A stretch of 64,000 nucleotides of DNA from Rhizobiales bacterium IMCC20636 (GCA_016865015.1 CP018226.1:4603501-4667500), one strand, 5' to 3'. Numbered from the stretch's first letter, positions 17,852 through 27,465 are shown. Notes: generated from the letters alone by a model not told the origin. Program-made: numbers and translations.

Positions 17852-19351
17852 ATGTCTGATGTAAGTCCACACGCGTTTATTGACCTTGCGGGGATCACAA
17901 AACGCTACGCGGGTGTGACCGCGCTGGATGGTGTGGATTTCACTGTCAATCACGGAGAAGCTGTTTGCCTTGCAGGTGAAAATGGCTCCGGAAAATCCAC
18001 GCTGATCAAAATCATTTCAGGCGTTGAACAAGCGACAGAGGGTGAGGTCCGCATTGGTGGCAACCTGCACTCCGTCCTGAACCCACGCATATCAGCAGCG
18101 GCTGGTGTGATGGTTATCTTTCAGGACTTTTCGCTTTTTCCGAACCTGACGGTTTATGAAAACATCGCCTTTTCCACGCAATTGACCGGACACAAGCGGC
18201 TGTTTGACCGCAGCCAGGCGCGCAAGGTTGCGCAGGCGGCAATTGATCGCATCGGCGTGAAACTGGATATCGACAAACGGGTGGAAGATTTGCCGGTTGC
18301 CCACAAGCAACTGGTTGCCATCTGTCGCGCTCTGGCGTCAAAAGCGCGTCTGATCATCATGGATGAGCCAACAACAGCGCTCACCGAGAAAGAAGTAAAG
18401 GCTCTTTTGGGCATCATTCGCCTCCTCAAGGAGGAGGGTGTTGCGGTTATCTTTGTCAGTCACAAACTGGCCGAAGTGCTGGAAGTCAGTGAAAAGGTTG
18501 TTGTTCTGCGTAACGGCAAGAAGGTTGCTGAAGGTCCGGCCTCGGAATTTGATACTCAATCGCTGACCCGCCACATGACAGGGCGCGATGTTCCCGAAGC
18601 GCGGCCAAGCCCGGTCATTGCCGATGCGAAAACGCTGATGAGCGTTCGCGATCTGGCCAAGAATGGCTCCTTCGAGAATATCAATTTTGAACTCATGTCG
18701 GGAGAGGTGCTCGGGATCACGGGTCTTCTGGGCAGTGGCCGGACATCGCTGGCAAAAGCGCTGTTTGGACTGGTCGCGCCCGACAAAGGCAGCATCACGG
18801 TTGATGGAAATGCCGTGCCGATTGGCGATCCTGTGGCCGCGTCCCATGCCCGCATCGGATATGTTCCCGAAGACCGATTGACCGAAGGGCTGTTCCTCAG
18901 CCAGTCGATTGTGCGCAATGTTGCAATTGGCCGCCTCGATGAACATACCAGCGCTGCCGGTTTTCTGAACATGAACGGACTTGTGGCAGAAGCGGCGGAA
19001 TGGTTGCAGCGCCTGAAGGTCAAGGCACCGGATATAGAAGCGCCGGTGCAGTCATTGTCTGGCGGCAATCAGCAACGTGTTGCGCTGGCACGCTGGCTGT
19101 CGCGGACACCGCGTGTGCTGATCTTGAACGGACCAAGTGTGGGTGTTGATGTTGGCTCCAAAGCCGATATACACGACATCATACGAGACCTGGCAAAAGA
19201 AGGCATCGGGGTCATCATCATTTCTGACGATCTGCCTGAGCTTCTTGCGACCTGTCACCGTATTCTGGTCATGCGCGATGGAAAAATCACAGATGAGTTG
19301 GCTGGCGGTGTCGCGACCGAAGAAAAGCTGGCCCGTAGTTTGGCGTCATGA
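17852..19351 (+). CDS. Sugar ABC transporter ATPase (two-domain RbsA type)
   Basis: The protein has two fused nucleotide-binding domains, as in RbsA, XylG and AraG. The first half has an intact Walker A (GENGSGKST) and Walker B (LIIMDEPTTAL). The second half has a degenerate Walker A (GLLGSGRTS), a good signature (LSGGNQQRV), but its Walker B reads LILNGPSVGVD, with Asn and Gly where Asp and Glu are expected, so the second site should not hydrolyse ATP. The start is taken as ATG 17852 because the upstream extension lacks similarity. The gene overlaps the following permease by four bases. Confidence 0.9.
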   Translation: MSDVSPHAFIDLAGITKRYAGVTALDGVDFTVNHGEAVCLAGENGSGKSTLIKIISGVEQATEGEVRIGGNLHSVLNPRISAAAGVMVIFQDFSLFPNLTVYENIAFSTQLTGHKRLFDRSQARKVAQAAIDRIGVKLDIDKRVEDLPVAHKQLVAICRALASKARLIIMDEPTTALTEKEVKALLGIIRLLKEEGVAVIFVSHKLAEVLEVSEKVVVLRNGKKVAEGPASEFDTQSLTRHMTGRDVPEARPSPVIADAKTLMSVRDLAKNGSFENINFELMSGEVLGITGLLGSGRTSLAKALFGLVAPDKGSITVDGNAVPIGDPVAASHARIGYVPEDRLTEGLFLSQSIVRNVAIGRLDEHTSAAGFLNMNGLVAEAAEWLQRLKVKAPDIEAPVQSLSGGNQQRVALARWLSRTPRVLILNGPSVGVDVGSKADIHDIIRDLAKEGIGVIIISDDLPELLATCHRILVMRDGKITDELAGGVATEEKLARSLAS

Positions 19352-20349
19352 GTAGTTTGTTTTCCAAAGATTTCTGGACCCGAAATGAAACGCTTGTTGC
19401 AGGCGTGATCATCCTGTTTTGTGTGATCGCAACCCTGTCCGATCCGCTGTTTCTGTCGGTTACCACCCTGTCCGATCTGCTGCGGGCATCGATCGTCATC
19501 GGCATTCTGGCGGTTGGTGCCATGCTGGTGCTTGTCTCCGGTGGCATTGATGTCAGCTTTACCGCCATTGCTGTATTTGCAATGTATGCAGCCTCCGTCA
19601 TCGCACTTGCGATCTGGCCCGGCATGCCGTGGCCACTGATCTTTGCCATATCGGTTTGCATCGGTGCGGCACTGGGCGCGATCAATGGCCTGTTCATAGC
19701 CGTGTTCGGACTGCCGACATTGATCGTGACACTCGGCACATTGTCTGTGTTCCGCGGTTTCCTGCTGACCTTTGTCGGCTCACAGCGGATATCTGACCTG
19801 CCACCGGCCATGCGGGACTTCTCACGTGGTGTCATCGCACGCGGGACGACGGAAGCAGGAAGCTTCTACTCATTCCCCTGGGCGCTCGCAGCGCTTCTGG
19901 CTGTTATCGTGCTGACCTGGTTCATCTTGCACAAGACAATGCTGGGGCGCTCAATCTATGCCATTGGCGGATCGCTGGAAAGCGCCCGGAGGCTTGGCAT
20001 CAATGTCAAAGCCACTCAGTTTTTTGTCTATGTCTATGTTGGCGCACTTGCAGGCCTTGCCGGGATCATTCACGGATCGGTCGGCCGCATGGCAGACCCG
20101 TTCTCGCTGGTCGGTCTGGAATTGTCGGTGATCGCCGCTGTGGTGTTGGGTGGCGCGCGCCTGATTGGCGGCTATGGCACCTTGACCGGCACCCTGCTTG
20201 GCGTGGCGTTGATTGTGATCGTGCAAAACAGCCTGATCGTCGTCGGCATTCCAACCACGTGGCAATCGGTTACCATCGGGCTGCTGATCCTGATTGGAAC
20301 GGGTGTTCCTGCCTATCGTGCCAAACGCGCTGCTGCGCACGCCGGATGA
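19348..20349 (+). CDS. Sugar ABC transporter permease (RbsC type), first
   Basis: This is a 333-residue polytopic inner-membrane protein of the ribose/xylose/arabinose permease family with about eight or more hydrophobic segments. The family landmark GAMLVLVSGGIDVSF occurs near residue 55 and the cytoplasmic loop GGSLESARRLGINV near residue 210, the loop expected to contact the ATPase. It overlaps the ATPase gene by four bases and is followed 7 bases later by a second permease, so the pore is probably a heterodimer. Confidence 0.9.
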   Translation: MSSLFSKDFWTRNETLVAGVIILFCVIATLSDPLFLSVTTLSDLLRASIVIGILAVGAMLVLVSGGIDVSFTAIAVFAMYAASVIALAIWPGMPWPLIFAISVCIGAALGAINGLFIAVFGLPTLIVTLGTLSVFRGFLLTFVGSQRISDLPPAMRDFSRGVIARGTTEAGSFYSFPWALAALLAVIVLTWFILHKTMLGRSIYAIGGSLESARRLGINVKATQFFVYVYVGALAGLAGIIHGSVGRMADPFSLVGLELSVIAAVVLGGARLIGGYGTLTGTLLGVALIVIVQNSLIVVGIPTTWQSVTIGLLILIGTGVPAYRAKRAAAHAG

Positions 20350-20356
20350 GGTTTTC

Positions 20357-21376
20357 ATGACAACGCCAAACAAGACAAAAGACTTCACCAAGGCTCCAGA
20401 GTTCCGGCTTCTCATAATTGCTGTGGCCGTGTTTGCGTTCATGGCGGTCCTGTCACCGGACCGGTTCCTGTCGCCGCAAAATCTGACATCGATGGCTTTC
20501 CAGTTTCCCGAATTTGCCATTCTGGCCCTGGCCATGACGATCACAATGATGACTGGCGGCATCGATCTGTCGGTTGTTGGGGTCTCAAACCTTTCGGCGG
20601 TCATCGCAGCAATTATCCTGACTCATTTTGCCACGCCCGAAATGGCAGCGGGCCAATCGGCGATGTGGCTCGGTCTGGCTGCTGCGGCAGCGCTTTGCAT
20701 TGGCGCAATCGCAGGCTTGATCAACGGGTCACTGATTGCCTTCTTCGGCTTGCCACCCATTCTGGCCACGCTCGGCTCCGGTCTTGTGTTTACCGGCTTT
20801 GCAATCGCCATGACGGGCGGCAGTGCGGTGATGGGCTTTCCGGAAGCTGTCGCCTGGCTCGGCAATGAGCGCCTGCTGGGCATACCGGTGCCGTTGATCG
20901 TGTTTGCGCTGCTGGCTTTCGGCCTGCACCTGCTGCTGACGCGCACGGCTTTCGGCCTGCGTGTGACCATGTTTGGCGCCAACCCGTTGGCAGCGCTCTA
21001 CGCTGCTGTCGACATCAACCGCATGCTTTTGAAAGTCTATGTGATTGCGGGCATGTTTGCCTCAATCGCAGGCCTTGTGATCATGAGCCGGGCGAATTCG
21101 GCCAAGGCAGATTATGGCTCCAGCTATCTGCTGCTTGCGGTGCTGATCGCCGTGCTTGGCGGGGTCAATCCCTATGGCGGATATGGGCGGGTTGTTGGCG
21201 TGGTGCTGGCAGTGCTGTCCATGCAGTTCCTGTCCAGCGGCCTCAACATGCTCCAGGTGTCCAATTTCGCCCGTGAGCTGATCTGGGGCGTATTGCTCAT
21301 ATTTGTGATGGTCATCAATACCAACGGACTGACCGGCTTCCGCTCGGCGTTGTCCAAACCGACAAAATCCAGCTAA
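20357..21376 (+). CDS. Sugar ABC transporter permease (RbsC type), second
   Basis: This is the second permease subunit, 339 residues, with the same family pattern: ALAMTITMMTGGIDLSV near residue 60 and the coupling loop FGANPLAALYAAVDINR near residue 215. I start it at ATG 20357 (MTTPNK) because GAGG sits just upstream; a longer frame from 20294 runs back into the preceding permease gene. It follows the first permease directly and is followed 14 bases later by dhaK, placing transport and phosphorylation in one operon. Confidence 0.9.
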   Translation: MTTPNKTKDFTKAPEFRLLIIAVAVFAFMAVLSPDRFLSPQNLTSMAFQFPEFAILALAMTITMMTGGIDLSVVGVSNLSAVIAAIILTHFATPEMAAGQSAMWLGLAAAAALCIGAIAGLINGSLIAFFGLPPILATLGSGLVFTGFAIAMTGGSAVMGFPEAVAWLGNERLLGIPVPLIVFALLAFGLHLLLTRTAFGLRVTMFGANPLAALYAAVDINRMLLKVYVIAGMFASIAGLVIMSRANSAKADYGSSYLLLAVLIAVLGGVNPYGGYGRVVGVVLAVLSMQFLSSGLNMLQVSNFARELIWGVLLIFVMVINTNGLTGFRSALSKPTKSS

Positions 21377-21390
21377 ATCGAGGGAACGGC

Positions 21391-22392
21391 ATGAAAAAGA
21401 TACTCAACAATCCCGAAAACTATGTCGATGAAATGCTGGAAGGCTTCGTCGCGGCACATCCTGAATTCTACCGGATGCATGGTGACAGCGGCAAAGTCGT
21501 TGCCCGCGCCAAAAAGGCAAAAGACGGCAAGGTGGGAATTGTCACCGGAGGTGGTTCCGGCCATTTGCCGGTGTTTACCGGCTATGTCGGTGAAGGATTG
21601 CTGGATGCCTGTGCCATTGGCGATGTGTTCGCCTCGCCCTCGGCTGATCAGATGGCAGACGCCATTCGCGTTGCCGATCAGGGGGCGGGCGTTCTGCGAC
21701 TGTACGGCAATTACGGCGGCGATATCATGAATTTTGATATGGCCGGAGAGTTGGTCGAGTTTGAAGATATTGACTGTACCACAGTGCTCTTGACCGATGA
21801 TGTGGCCTCCGCCCCACCGGAAGAGCATGAAAAGCGGCGCGGCGTGGCCGGTATGGTCTATGCTTTCAAACTGGCAGGCGCTGCGGCAGAAGAAGGCCGC
21901 GATCTGGCCGGCGTCACGGCCCTGGCACAAAAGGCTGCCGATTCCTGCCGCTCCATCGGTGCGGCGCTGTCGTCCTGCACGGTTCCACAAGCCGGAACGC
22001 CCACCTTTGACATCGCAGATGACGAGATGGAAATGGGCATGGGCATCCATGGCGAACCGGGCGTGTGGCGCGGCAAGCTGCGCACCGCCGATGACATTGC
22101 CAATGAAATGATAGACCGCTTGCTGGCAGACATGCCGCTGGCTTCCGGCGACCGCGTGTCAGTTCTGGTCAACAGTCTGGGTGCAACGCCCCCTGAAGAG
22201 CTCTACATTCTCTATCGGATCGTCAAGCAGCGGCTGGAAGAAGCCGGTGCAACCATCGTCATGCCGCTGGTCGGGCACTACGCAACATCCATGGAAATGT
22301 CGGGCGTGTCATTCACACTTTGCAAGCTTGATGATGAGTTGGAAGCACTTTTGAAAGCGCCATGCGACTGTGCATTCTGGAGGGTCGGATGA
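21391..22392 (+). CDS. dhaK: Dihydroxyacetone kinase family, DhaK subunit
   Basis: This is the substrate-binding subunit of a split dihydroxyacetone-type kinase (333 residues). The signature GGGSGHLPVFTGYVGEG is present, and GMGIHGEPG carries the His that binds the ketone covalently as a hemiaminal in this family. In other bacteria such kinases act on dihydroxyacetone, erythrulose or apulose. No PTS-type DhaM is encoded nearby, so an ATP-dependent two-subunit form is likely. The gene is in an operon with a sugar ABC importer and overlaps dhaL by four bases. Confidence 0.9.
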   Translation: MKKILNNPENYVDEMLEGFVAAHPEFYRMHGDSGKVVARAKKAKDGKVGIVTGGGSGHLPVFTGYVGEGLLDACAIGDVFASPSADQMADAIRVADQGAGVLRLYGNYGGDIMNFDMAGELVEFEDIDCTTVLLTDDVASAPPEEHEKRRGVAGMVYAFKLAGAAAEEGRDLAGVTALAQKAADSCRSIGAALSSCTVPQAGTPTFDIADDEMEMGMGIHGEPGVWRGKLRTADDIANEMIDRLLADMPLASGDRVSVLVNSLGATPPEELYILYRIVKQRLEEAGATIVMPLVGHYATSMEMSGVSFTLCKLDDELEALLKAPCDCAFWRVG

Positions 22393-22997
22393 CTCTTACG
22401 AAGGCCACACTGGTGCTGGCAATCGAGCGGATCGCTGCGGCGATGGAACGCGATTTTTCCGAATTGAACGCTTCTGACGGTGCACTGGGTGACGGCGATC
22501 TGGGGGTGACGATGACCCGTGGCATGCGCGCCATTTCAGAAATGAAGAACGATCTGCCCGACGACATCGGTCTGGCATTGTTGCAATGCGCGCAGGCCTT
22601 CACCAAATCATCTGGCTCATCCTACGGGACATTGATGGCAACCGGCCTGATGTCAGCGGCTAAAACCCTGAAGGGTCAGACGGACGTCGAGATCTCCCAG
22701 ATTTCAGAGCTCGTCGCGGCGGGCCGGGACAAGATGCAACAGCGCGGCAAGGCTGAACTGGGTGGTAAAACCGTGCTCGACAGTCTTGATGCGGTTGCAA
22801 AGGCAACGGCCGGACTTGAGACCGCTTTTGCTGTGGCAGATGCCGCAGCAAAAGCCGTCGATCAGGCACTGGACGATTTCCGTGACAAACCGGCAACCAT
22901 TGGCCGTGCCCGCATATTTGGCGAGAAAAGCATTGGCATGGATGATCCGGGAATGCTGGCCATGCAACGCATCGTGAAAGCGGCAGCCGCGCGTTAG
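22389..22997 (+). CDS. dhaL: Dihydroxyacetone kinase family, DhaL (nucleotide-binding) subunit
   Basis: This is the ADP/ATP-binding subunit (202 residues), all helical. The metal-binding aspartates are in SDGALGDGDLGVTMTRG. The usual His of the GDGDHG motif is Leu here, while the three Asp are kept. The segment SSGSYGTLMATGLM corresponds to the conserved glycine-rich stretch, and the C-terminus ends DPGMLAMQRI, similar to other DhaL proteins. The start ATG 22389 overlaps the dhaK stop and has GGAGGG upstream. With DhaK it should phosphorylate a short-chain ketose. Confidence 0.9.
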   Translation: MTLTKATLVLAIERIAAAMERDFSELNASDGALGDGDLGVTMTRGMRAISEMKNDLPDDIGLALLQCAQAFTKSSGSSYGTLMATGLMSAAKTLKGQTDVEISQISELVAAGRDKMQQRGKAELGGKTVLDSLDAVAKATAGLETAFAVADAAAKAVDQALDDFRDKPATIGRARIFGEKSIGMDDPGMLAMQRIVKAAAAR

Positions 22998-23068
22998 ATC
23001 GGCCAATAACCAGACTGCTCACATTATTCTACATACAACGTCGGGTGTTTAGCCCTGTCAGAAAACAC

Positions 23069-23112
23069 AATACCCCGCCTGTGGTCGTAACACACACAGG
23101 CGGGGTATTTTA
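23069..23112. terminator. Bidirectional rho-independent terminator
   Basis: A perfect 15-bp stem (AATACCCCGCCTGTG and its complement) with an 11-base loop is followed by TTTT on the plus strand and, because the stem itself starts with AAT, has some T residues on the minus strand too. It lies between dhaL and the convergent aldo/keto reductase gene. Confidence 0.9.
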
Positions 23113-23143
23113 GATTGGCAAACGCCGAACCTCAGAACAGCTC

Positions 23144-24223
23144 TTAGATGAGGGTATCTTCCCCGCCATAATGGCGGTCCGGGTAGTCTGCATGCAGTGC
23201 CTGATCGGCCTCGGTGAAGCGCGGACGGGCGAAATTGTGCTGGTGCCAATATGGATAATGCAATGGCAAGCGGCTGACATCGTTGAGACGTTTCAGCTGA
23301 TCTTCGGTAAGTGCAATATCAACTGCCCTGAAGTTCTGTTTGAACTGCTCCTCATTGCGCCCTCCGACAACCAGAGAGGAAATCGCAGGCCGTGTCAAAA
23401 GCCACGCAAGGGCGATCTGTGCCGCCTCGACATTGTGCTCTTCGGCGACCTCAACCAGCACATCGACGATGTTCCATAGCCGCGACATGTCGCGGATCGG
23501 TGGCTCATTCCAGCCTGCGGCCTGACGCGACCCTTCGGGCGCGGCCTGACCACGCCGATGCTTGCCACTGAGAAGACCACCGGCCAGCGGAGACCAGACA
23601 AGAACGCCCAGACCCTGATCGACCGACAATGGCAACAATTCATATTCTGCTTCGCGTGCTTCCAGCGTGTAATGGATTTGCTGGGTGACAAAGCGCGATG
23701 GGTAGCTTGGCGCCGCAGCCAGTGACTTCATGACATGCCAGCCGGAATAGTTGGAGCAACCGACATAGCGCACCTTGCCATGCTGGACGAGCGTATCGAG
23801 CGCTGCCATCTTTTCCTCAACCGGTGTGATGCCGTCCCATTCATGCATGTAATAGACATCGATATGATCGGTGCGCAGACGTTTGAGAGTGCGTTCGCAT
23901 TCCCGGATCAGATGCCAGCGCGACACGCCTTCATCATTCGGTCCTTCGCCAATGCGCATCCGTGCCTTGGATGTGACGAGGATATCATTGTAACGGCCTT
24001 CCAGAACTTCACCGAGAATCTCTTCGGCCAATCCGGTCGAGTACATGTTGGCGGTATCGAACAGGTTGACGCCATTATCGACGCACAGATCCACAAGACG
24101 ACGCGCTTCAGGGACACCCTGCTTTGCGACCATTCCAAAGGGGCCATCTCCACCAAAGGTGAACGTGCCCATCGTGATCTCGGAGATTTTCAGCCCGGTT
24201 CTTCCAAGGGTCCTATATTTCAT
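23144..24223 (-). CDS. Aldo/keto reductase
   Basis: This is an NAD(P)H-dependent reductase of the aldo/keto reductase superfamily (359 residues). The N-terminus YRTLGRTGLKISEITMG, NLFDTANMYSTGLAEEI with the catalytic Asp and Tyr, VTSKARM, DVYYMHEWD and VGCSNYSGW are family landmarks. The start is ATG 24223, preceded by GAGAGGAA; a TTG 15 bases upstream is less likely. It stands alone between the dhaL terminator and a LacI gene. It could reduce a sugar aldehyde or ketone, but no substrate is indicated. Confidence 0.9.
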   Translation of the reverse strand: MKYRTLGRTGLKISEITMGTFTFGGDGPFGMVAKQGVPEARRLVDLCVDNGVNLFDTANMYSTGLAEEILGEVLEGRYNDILVTSKARMRIGEGPNDEGVSRWHLIRECERTLKRLRTDHIDVYYMHEWDGITPVEEKMAALDTLVQHGKVRYVGCSNYSGWHVMKSLAAAPSYPSRFVTQQIHYTLEAREAEYELLPLSVDQGLGVLVWSPLAGGLLSGKHRRGQAAPEGSRQAAGWNEPPIRDMSRLWNIVDVLVEVAEEHNVEAAQIALAWLLTRPAISSLVVGGRNEEQFKQNFRAVDIALTEDQLKRLNDVSRLPLHYPYWHQHNFARPRFTEADQALHADYPDRHYGGEDTLI

Positions 24224-24442
24224 TACAATTCCTCTCAAATTTCAGCACGACAGGTCAGCCCAAATGGCTCACGTGAGTCGCCCAAAAGTATTTCGTTTCC
24301 AAACAGTCTAGTATGATTTTGAACAACCAATCCAGTAGTTTGTCGAATATTCAACGGCGGTTTCAGATGTCTAACCCGGTCAGAAAAACCTCAAGAATTC
24401 CGAAATTGTAAACCCACGCGTCCAAGCGTTGGGGATACAGAA

Positions 24443-25477
24443 TCAAGCGGAGATGCGACGCACGATTTCAAACCCAAGATCCGTAACAGAAGGCGGGGTT
24501 TCTGTGCCCTTGATCCTTGCGAGAATTGCATCAGCTGCCGTTTTCCCCAACAGATCGTGATCAATGCTAACGGTTGTCAGTGGCGGCTCCAGATCGGCAG
24601 CAAATTCCTGATCGCCAAACCCGACCAGCGACAGATCGCCCGGTATCTTCAGGCCACGCGCATGTGCTTCAATGAGAAGCCCCTGGGCCAGAACATCCGA
24701 GCTGCAGAAAATGATGCCGGACTTCAGGCCCTGATTGTCCAGCAAGTCGGCAAGAGCCGCACGCCCCGCTCCCATGCTGGAAGCACCGGGACAATCATGG
24801 GCGAAAACAGACTGCCCTTCCTTCTGCAGAAACCGGCTTGTGAATGAATCACGTCGCAGTTTGGCGCGCTCGTCATTGGCGGTCACCGTCGCGGCAAACG
24901 CAAACCCGATATCGGTAGCAAAGTCCGCAACAGCGCGCCCCGCATCGGCGTGGGAAAAGCCGACGCACATATCAATCGGTGATGCTGTAATATCCCAGAC
25001 TTCAACAATCGGAATTCCGGCACCAAGAAGCATCCTGCGGGTCTGTGCCGAATGCTGAATGCCCGTCAGGAGAACGGCGTCAGGCTGTCGCGACAAATGG
25101 CCCGAGACAAACACTTCCTCTTCCGTCAGGTCAAAGCCGGTCTCGGACAACAATATCTGATATCCGAATTCGCGCATGCGCTGGCTGAAGCTTTTCACCA
25201 CAGAGGAATAAACGACGTTGGTCAGTGATGGAATAAGAGCAGAAATCAGATGGCTTTGCTGCGAGGCCAAAGCGCCGGCAATCGCATTGGGAACGAAACC
25301 GGTCGCCTTGATGGCATCCTCGATCTTCTTCAGGGTCAGCGCCGAGACTTTTGATGGATCACTCAAGGCCCTGGACACGGTGACTTGAGACACACCGGCA
25401 ATGCGCCCGACGGTCGCCATGGTGACGCGGCCACTCGCCTGTCCTCCCCGCGCGCCTCGTGTCCTCAAATTTTCCAA
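24443..25477 (-). CDS. LacI-family transcriptional repressor
   Basis: The N-terminal LacI helix-turn-helix reads VTMATVGRIAGVSQVTVSRA, followed by a periplasmic-binding-like effector domain resembling gluconate-type GntR repressors. The track start is TTG at 25477 with GGATAGGC upstream and a stop codon three codons earlier; the alternative is ATG 25420, which would place the HTH right at the start, so the N-terminus is uncertain by about 19 residues. It is downstream of and co-directional with tctCBA (66-base gap) and is the probable reader of the two palindromes near 28.7 kb. Confidence 0.88.
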   Translation of the reverse strand: MENLRTRGARGGQASGRVTMATVGRIAGVSQVTVSRALSDPSKVSALTLKKIEDAIKATGFVPNAIAGALASQQSHLISALIPSLTNVVYSSVVKSFSQRMREFGYQILLSETGFDLTEEEVFVSGHLSRQPDAVLLTGIQHSAQTRRMLLGAGIPIVEVWDITASPIDMCVGFSHADAGRAVADFATDIGFAFAATVTANDERAKLRRDSFTSRFLQKEGQSVFAHDCPGASSMGAGRAALADLLDNQGLKSGIIFCSSDVLAQGLLIEAHARGLKIPGDLSLVGFGDQEFAADLEPPLTTVSIDHDLLGKTAADAILARIKGTETPPSVTDLGFEIVRRISA

Positions 25478-25543
25478 AGTCGCCTATCCAATGCGTTTAA
25501 GATGGATGTTTATAATATCCGAACGTTGAAAACCAGACCGGTG

Positions 25544-27034
25544 TTATTCTGCTTGGCTGGCCCTTCTGTTGATGAATACAGACCCGGCAATTGACCCCAG
25601 GATCAAAACCCAAAGCAACACAGCTATCCAGCTCTTGGTGAAAAAGATGGTCAAATCGCCAAAGGATTCCAGGCTTTTCACGAAATAGACTTCTGCGGAT
25701 GGACCAAGAATGAAGCCAATGATGAAGGGCGCGATCTCGAGCCTGATCTTCAGCGCCAGCCAGCCGAACAACCCAAAGATCAGAAGCGTCCAGACATCAA
25801 ACATGATGCCATAATTGATCGTGTAGGCACCGATCACGCACATCATCAGGATGATCGGAAACAGGATGTGTTTTGGAATGGTGACGATCAACGCAACATA
25901 GCGGATTGCGTAGAACATCATGATGAACATGGCGACATTGGCGATCAGCATCGCAAAGATCATGGCGTTCCATGTGTCCGGATTATTACCAATGAAAAGC
26001 GGCCCCACCTGAATGCCCTGCAAGGTAAATGCACCGATCAGCAACGCCGTTGTGGAATCACCGGGAATACCAAGCGACAGCAGCGGCACCAATGCGCCGC
26101 CGGTCAGACCATTGTTGCCAGATTCCGATGCAATAATGCCTGCAGGTTCACCCTTGCCAAAATTCTCGGGGTTTTTGGAGAATGTCTTGGCGTTGGTATA
26201 GGCCAGAATGGAGGCCGCTGAGCCGCCGACACCCGGCAATATCCCGACAAATGTACCGATGCCGGATGATCGCAACACATTCAAGGCCTGCCCCTTGAAG
26301 ACGGAGAACGAGAATTTTGAGGATTTACCGATCCTGACCTTGTCGCGTGACAGGCCAAGCGGCATGCCGTTTTCGGCCTCCTGCAGGATGGCACTCAAGC
26401 CGAATATTCCGATAAGGACGGGCAGAAGCGAGAAGCCGCTGTCCAGCCAGTACTCCAGACCAGGCGGAATGAGTCTGTGTTTGCCGTTTCCGCCGGAAGA
26501 AATATCATAGGTTCCGATCAGAGAGATGAAAATTCCCAAGAAGCCGGAAAAGATACCGATCAACAAATTGGCCGACAGCGCACCCATGACGCTGAGCGCG
26601 AACAGGATGATCAGGAATTTCTCAACATAGGAAAACCGGATTGCAAAATCCGCCAGCGCGGGCGCAAACAGATACAGGGCAATCAGCGAGATGATGCCGC
26701 CGGCCAATGACGCGCAAATGCCTATCTTGAGCGCTTTTTCACCCTCACCGCGCTGGGTCATCGGATACCCGTCAAAGGTGGTTGTGATGGAGGATGGCGT
26801 GCCGGGAATGTTCAGAAGGATTGCTGGAACAAGCCCTCCTGAAATTCCACCGACATAGAGACCAAGCAAGAGGGCCAGACCATTATTGAGGCCAAGCGGG
26901 TAGGTCAGCGGCAGACAGACGGCCACCGCCATTGTGGCGGTCATGCCGGGGATCGCCCCGAAAATGATACCTACGAATGTGCCGCCAATGATGAGCAGTA
27001 GAAACAGCGGCGTGATGAATTCGAAGAACGGCAT
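25544..27034 (-). CDS. tctA: Tripartite tricarboxylate transporter, large membrane subunit TctA
   Basis: This is an inner-membrane protein of about 496 residues with roughly ten to twelve hydrophobic segments. TctA hallmarks include FGAIPGMTATMAVAVCLPLT near the N-terminus, LNIPGTPSSITTTFDGYPM, GILPGVGGSAAS and SESGNNGLTGGALVPLLSLG. I prefer ATG 27034 to the GTG two codons upstream because of spacing from AAAGG. It works with TctB and the binding protein TctC encoded just upstream. The neighbouring sugar-acid enzymes suggest an aldonate-like substrate rather than citrate. Confidence 0.93.
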   Translation of the reverse strand: MPFFEFITPLFLLLIIGGTFVGIIFGAIPGMTATMAVAVCLPLTYPLGLNNGLALLLGLYVGGISGGLVPAILLNIPGTPSSITTTFDGYPMTQRGEGEKALKIGICASLAGGIISLIALYLFAPALADFAIRFSYVEKFLIILFALSVMGALSANLLIGIFSGFLGIFISLIGTYDISSGGNGKHRLIPPGLEYWLDSGFSLLPVLIGIFGLSAILQEAENGMPLGLSRDKVRIGKSSKFSFSVFKGQALNVLRSSGIGTFVGILPGVGGSAASILAYTNAKTFSKNPENFGKGEPAGIIASESGNNGLTGGALVPLLSLGIPGDSTTALLIGAFTLQGIQVGPLFIGNNPDTWNAMIFAMLIANVAMFIMMFYAIRYVALIVTIPKHILFPIILMMCVIGAYTINYGIMFDVWTLLIFGLFGWLALKIRLEIAPFIIGFILGPSAEVYFVKSLESFGDLTIFFTKSWIAVLLWVLILGSIAGSVFINRRASQAE

Positions 27035-27045
27035 CGGCACGCCTT

Positions 27046-27465
27046 TCAGGGCAGTGTCAGGAAAAAGATTTCAGTGAACAGCCACCAGATCAGGGACGGG
27101 ACACAGACAGCCACCAGTGCGAGAATCAGAACCGAACGCGCTGTGCGCGTATGCATGAACTGCAGACCGGCCAGAAAAACAAATGGAATGGAGCAGAGCA
27201 GAAAGCCGAGCCCGGTGTTCGGCCAGTAGTCGCCCACCGGGACCATCAGCGAGAAATAGGCCAGTGTCAGCGCCAGAGTTCCAAAAAACTGAAACTTGTT
27301 CATCTGACTAAAAATGTTGCGCCAATGGTCTCCAGAGACTGCAATCCGGCTGCGCTCCCTGATGACAATGGCGAGGCCCAAAACAGCCAGAACGCAGCCT
27401 ATGATGATTGGAAACAGCAGGTGCGATGACTGAAAGTCTATCGTCACTTTGGTAAGATCGCCCAT
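27046..27465 (-). CDS. tctB: Tripartite tricarboxylate transporter, small membrane subunit TctB
   Basis: This is a small membrane protein of 139 residues with four hydrophobic segments, standard for TctB. I place the start at ATG 27465 (MGDLTKV) because GGAGGAG, four codons into the longer frame from 27477, is an ideal ribosome binding site for it. TctB proteins are poorly conserved, so the call rests on size, topology and position between tctC and tctA. Confidence 0.85.
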   Translation of the reverse strand: MGDLTKVTIDFQSSHLLFPIIIGCVLAVLGLAIVIRERSRIAVSGDHWRNIFSQMNKFQFFGTLALTLAYFSLMVPVGDYWPNTGLGFLLCSIPFVFLAGLQFMHTRTARSVLILALVAVCVPSLIWWLFTEIFFLTLP

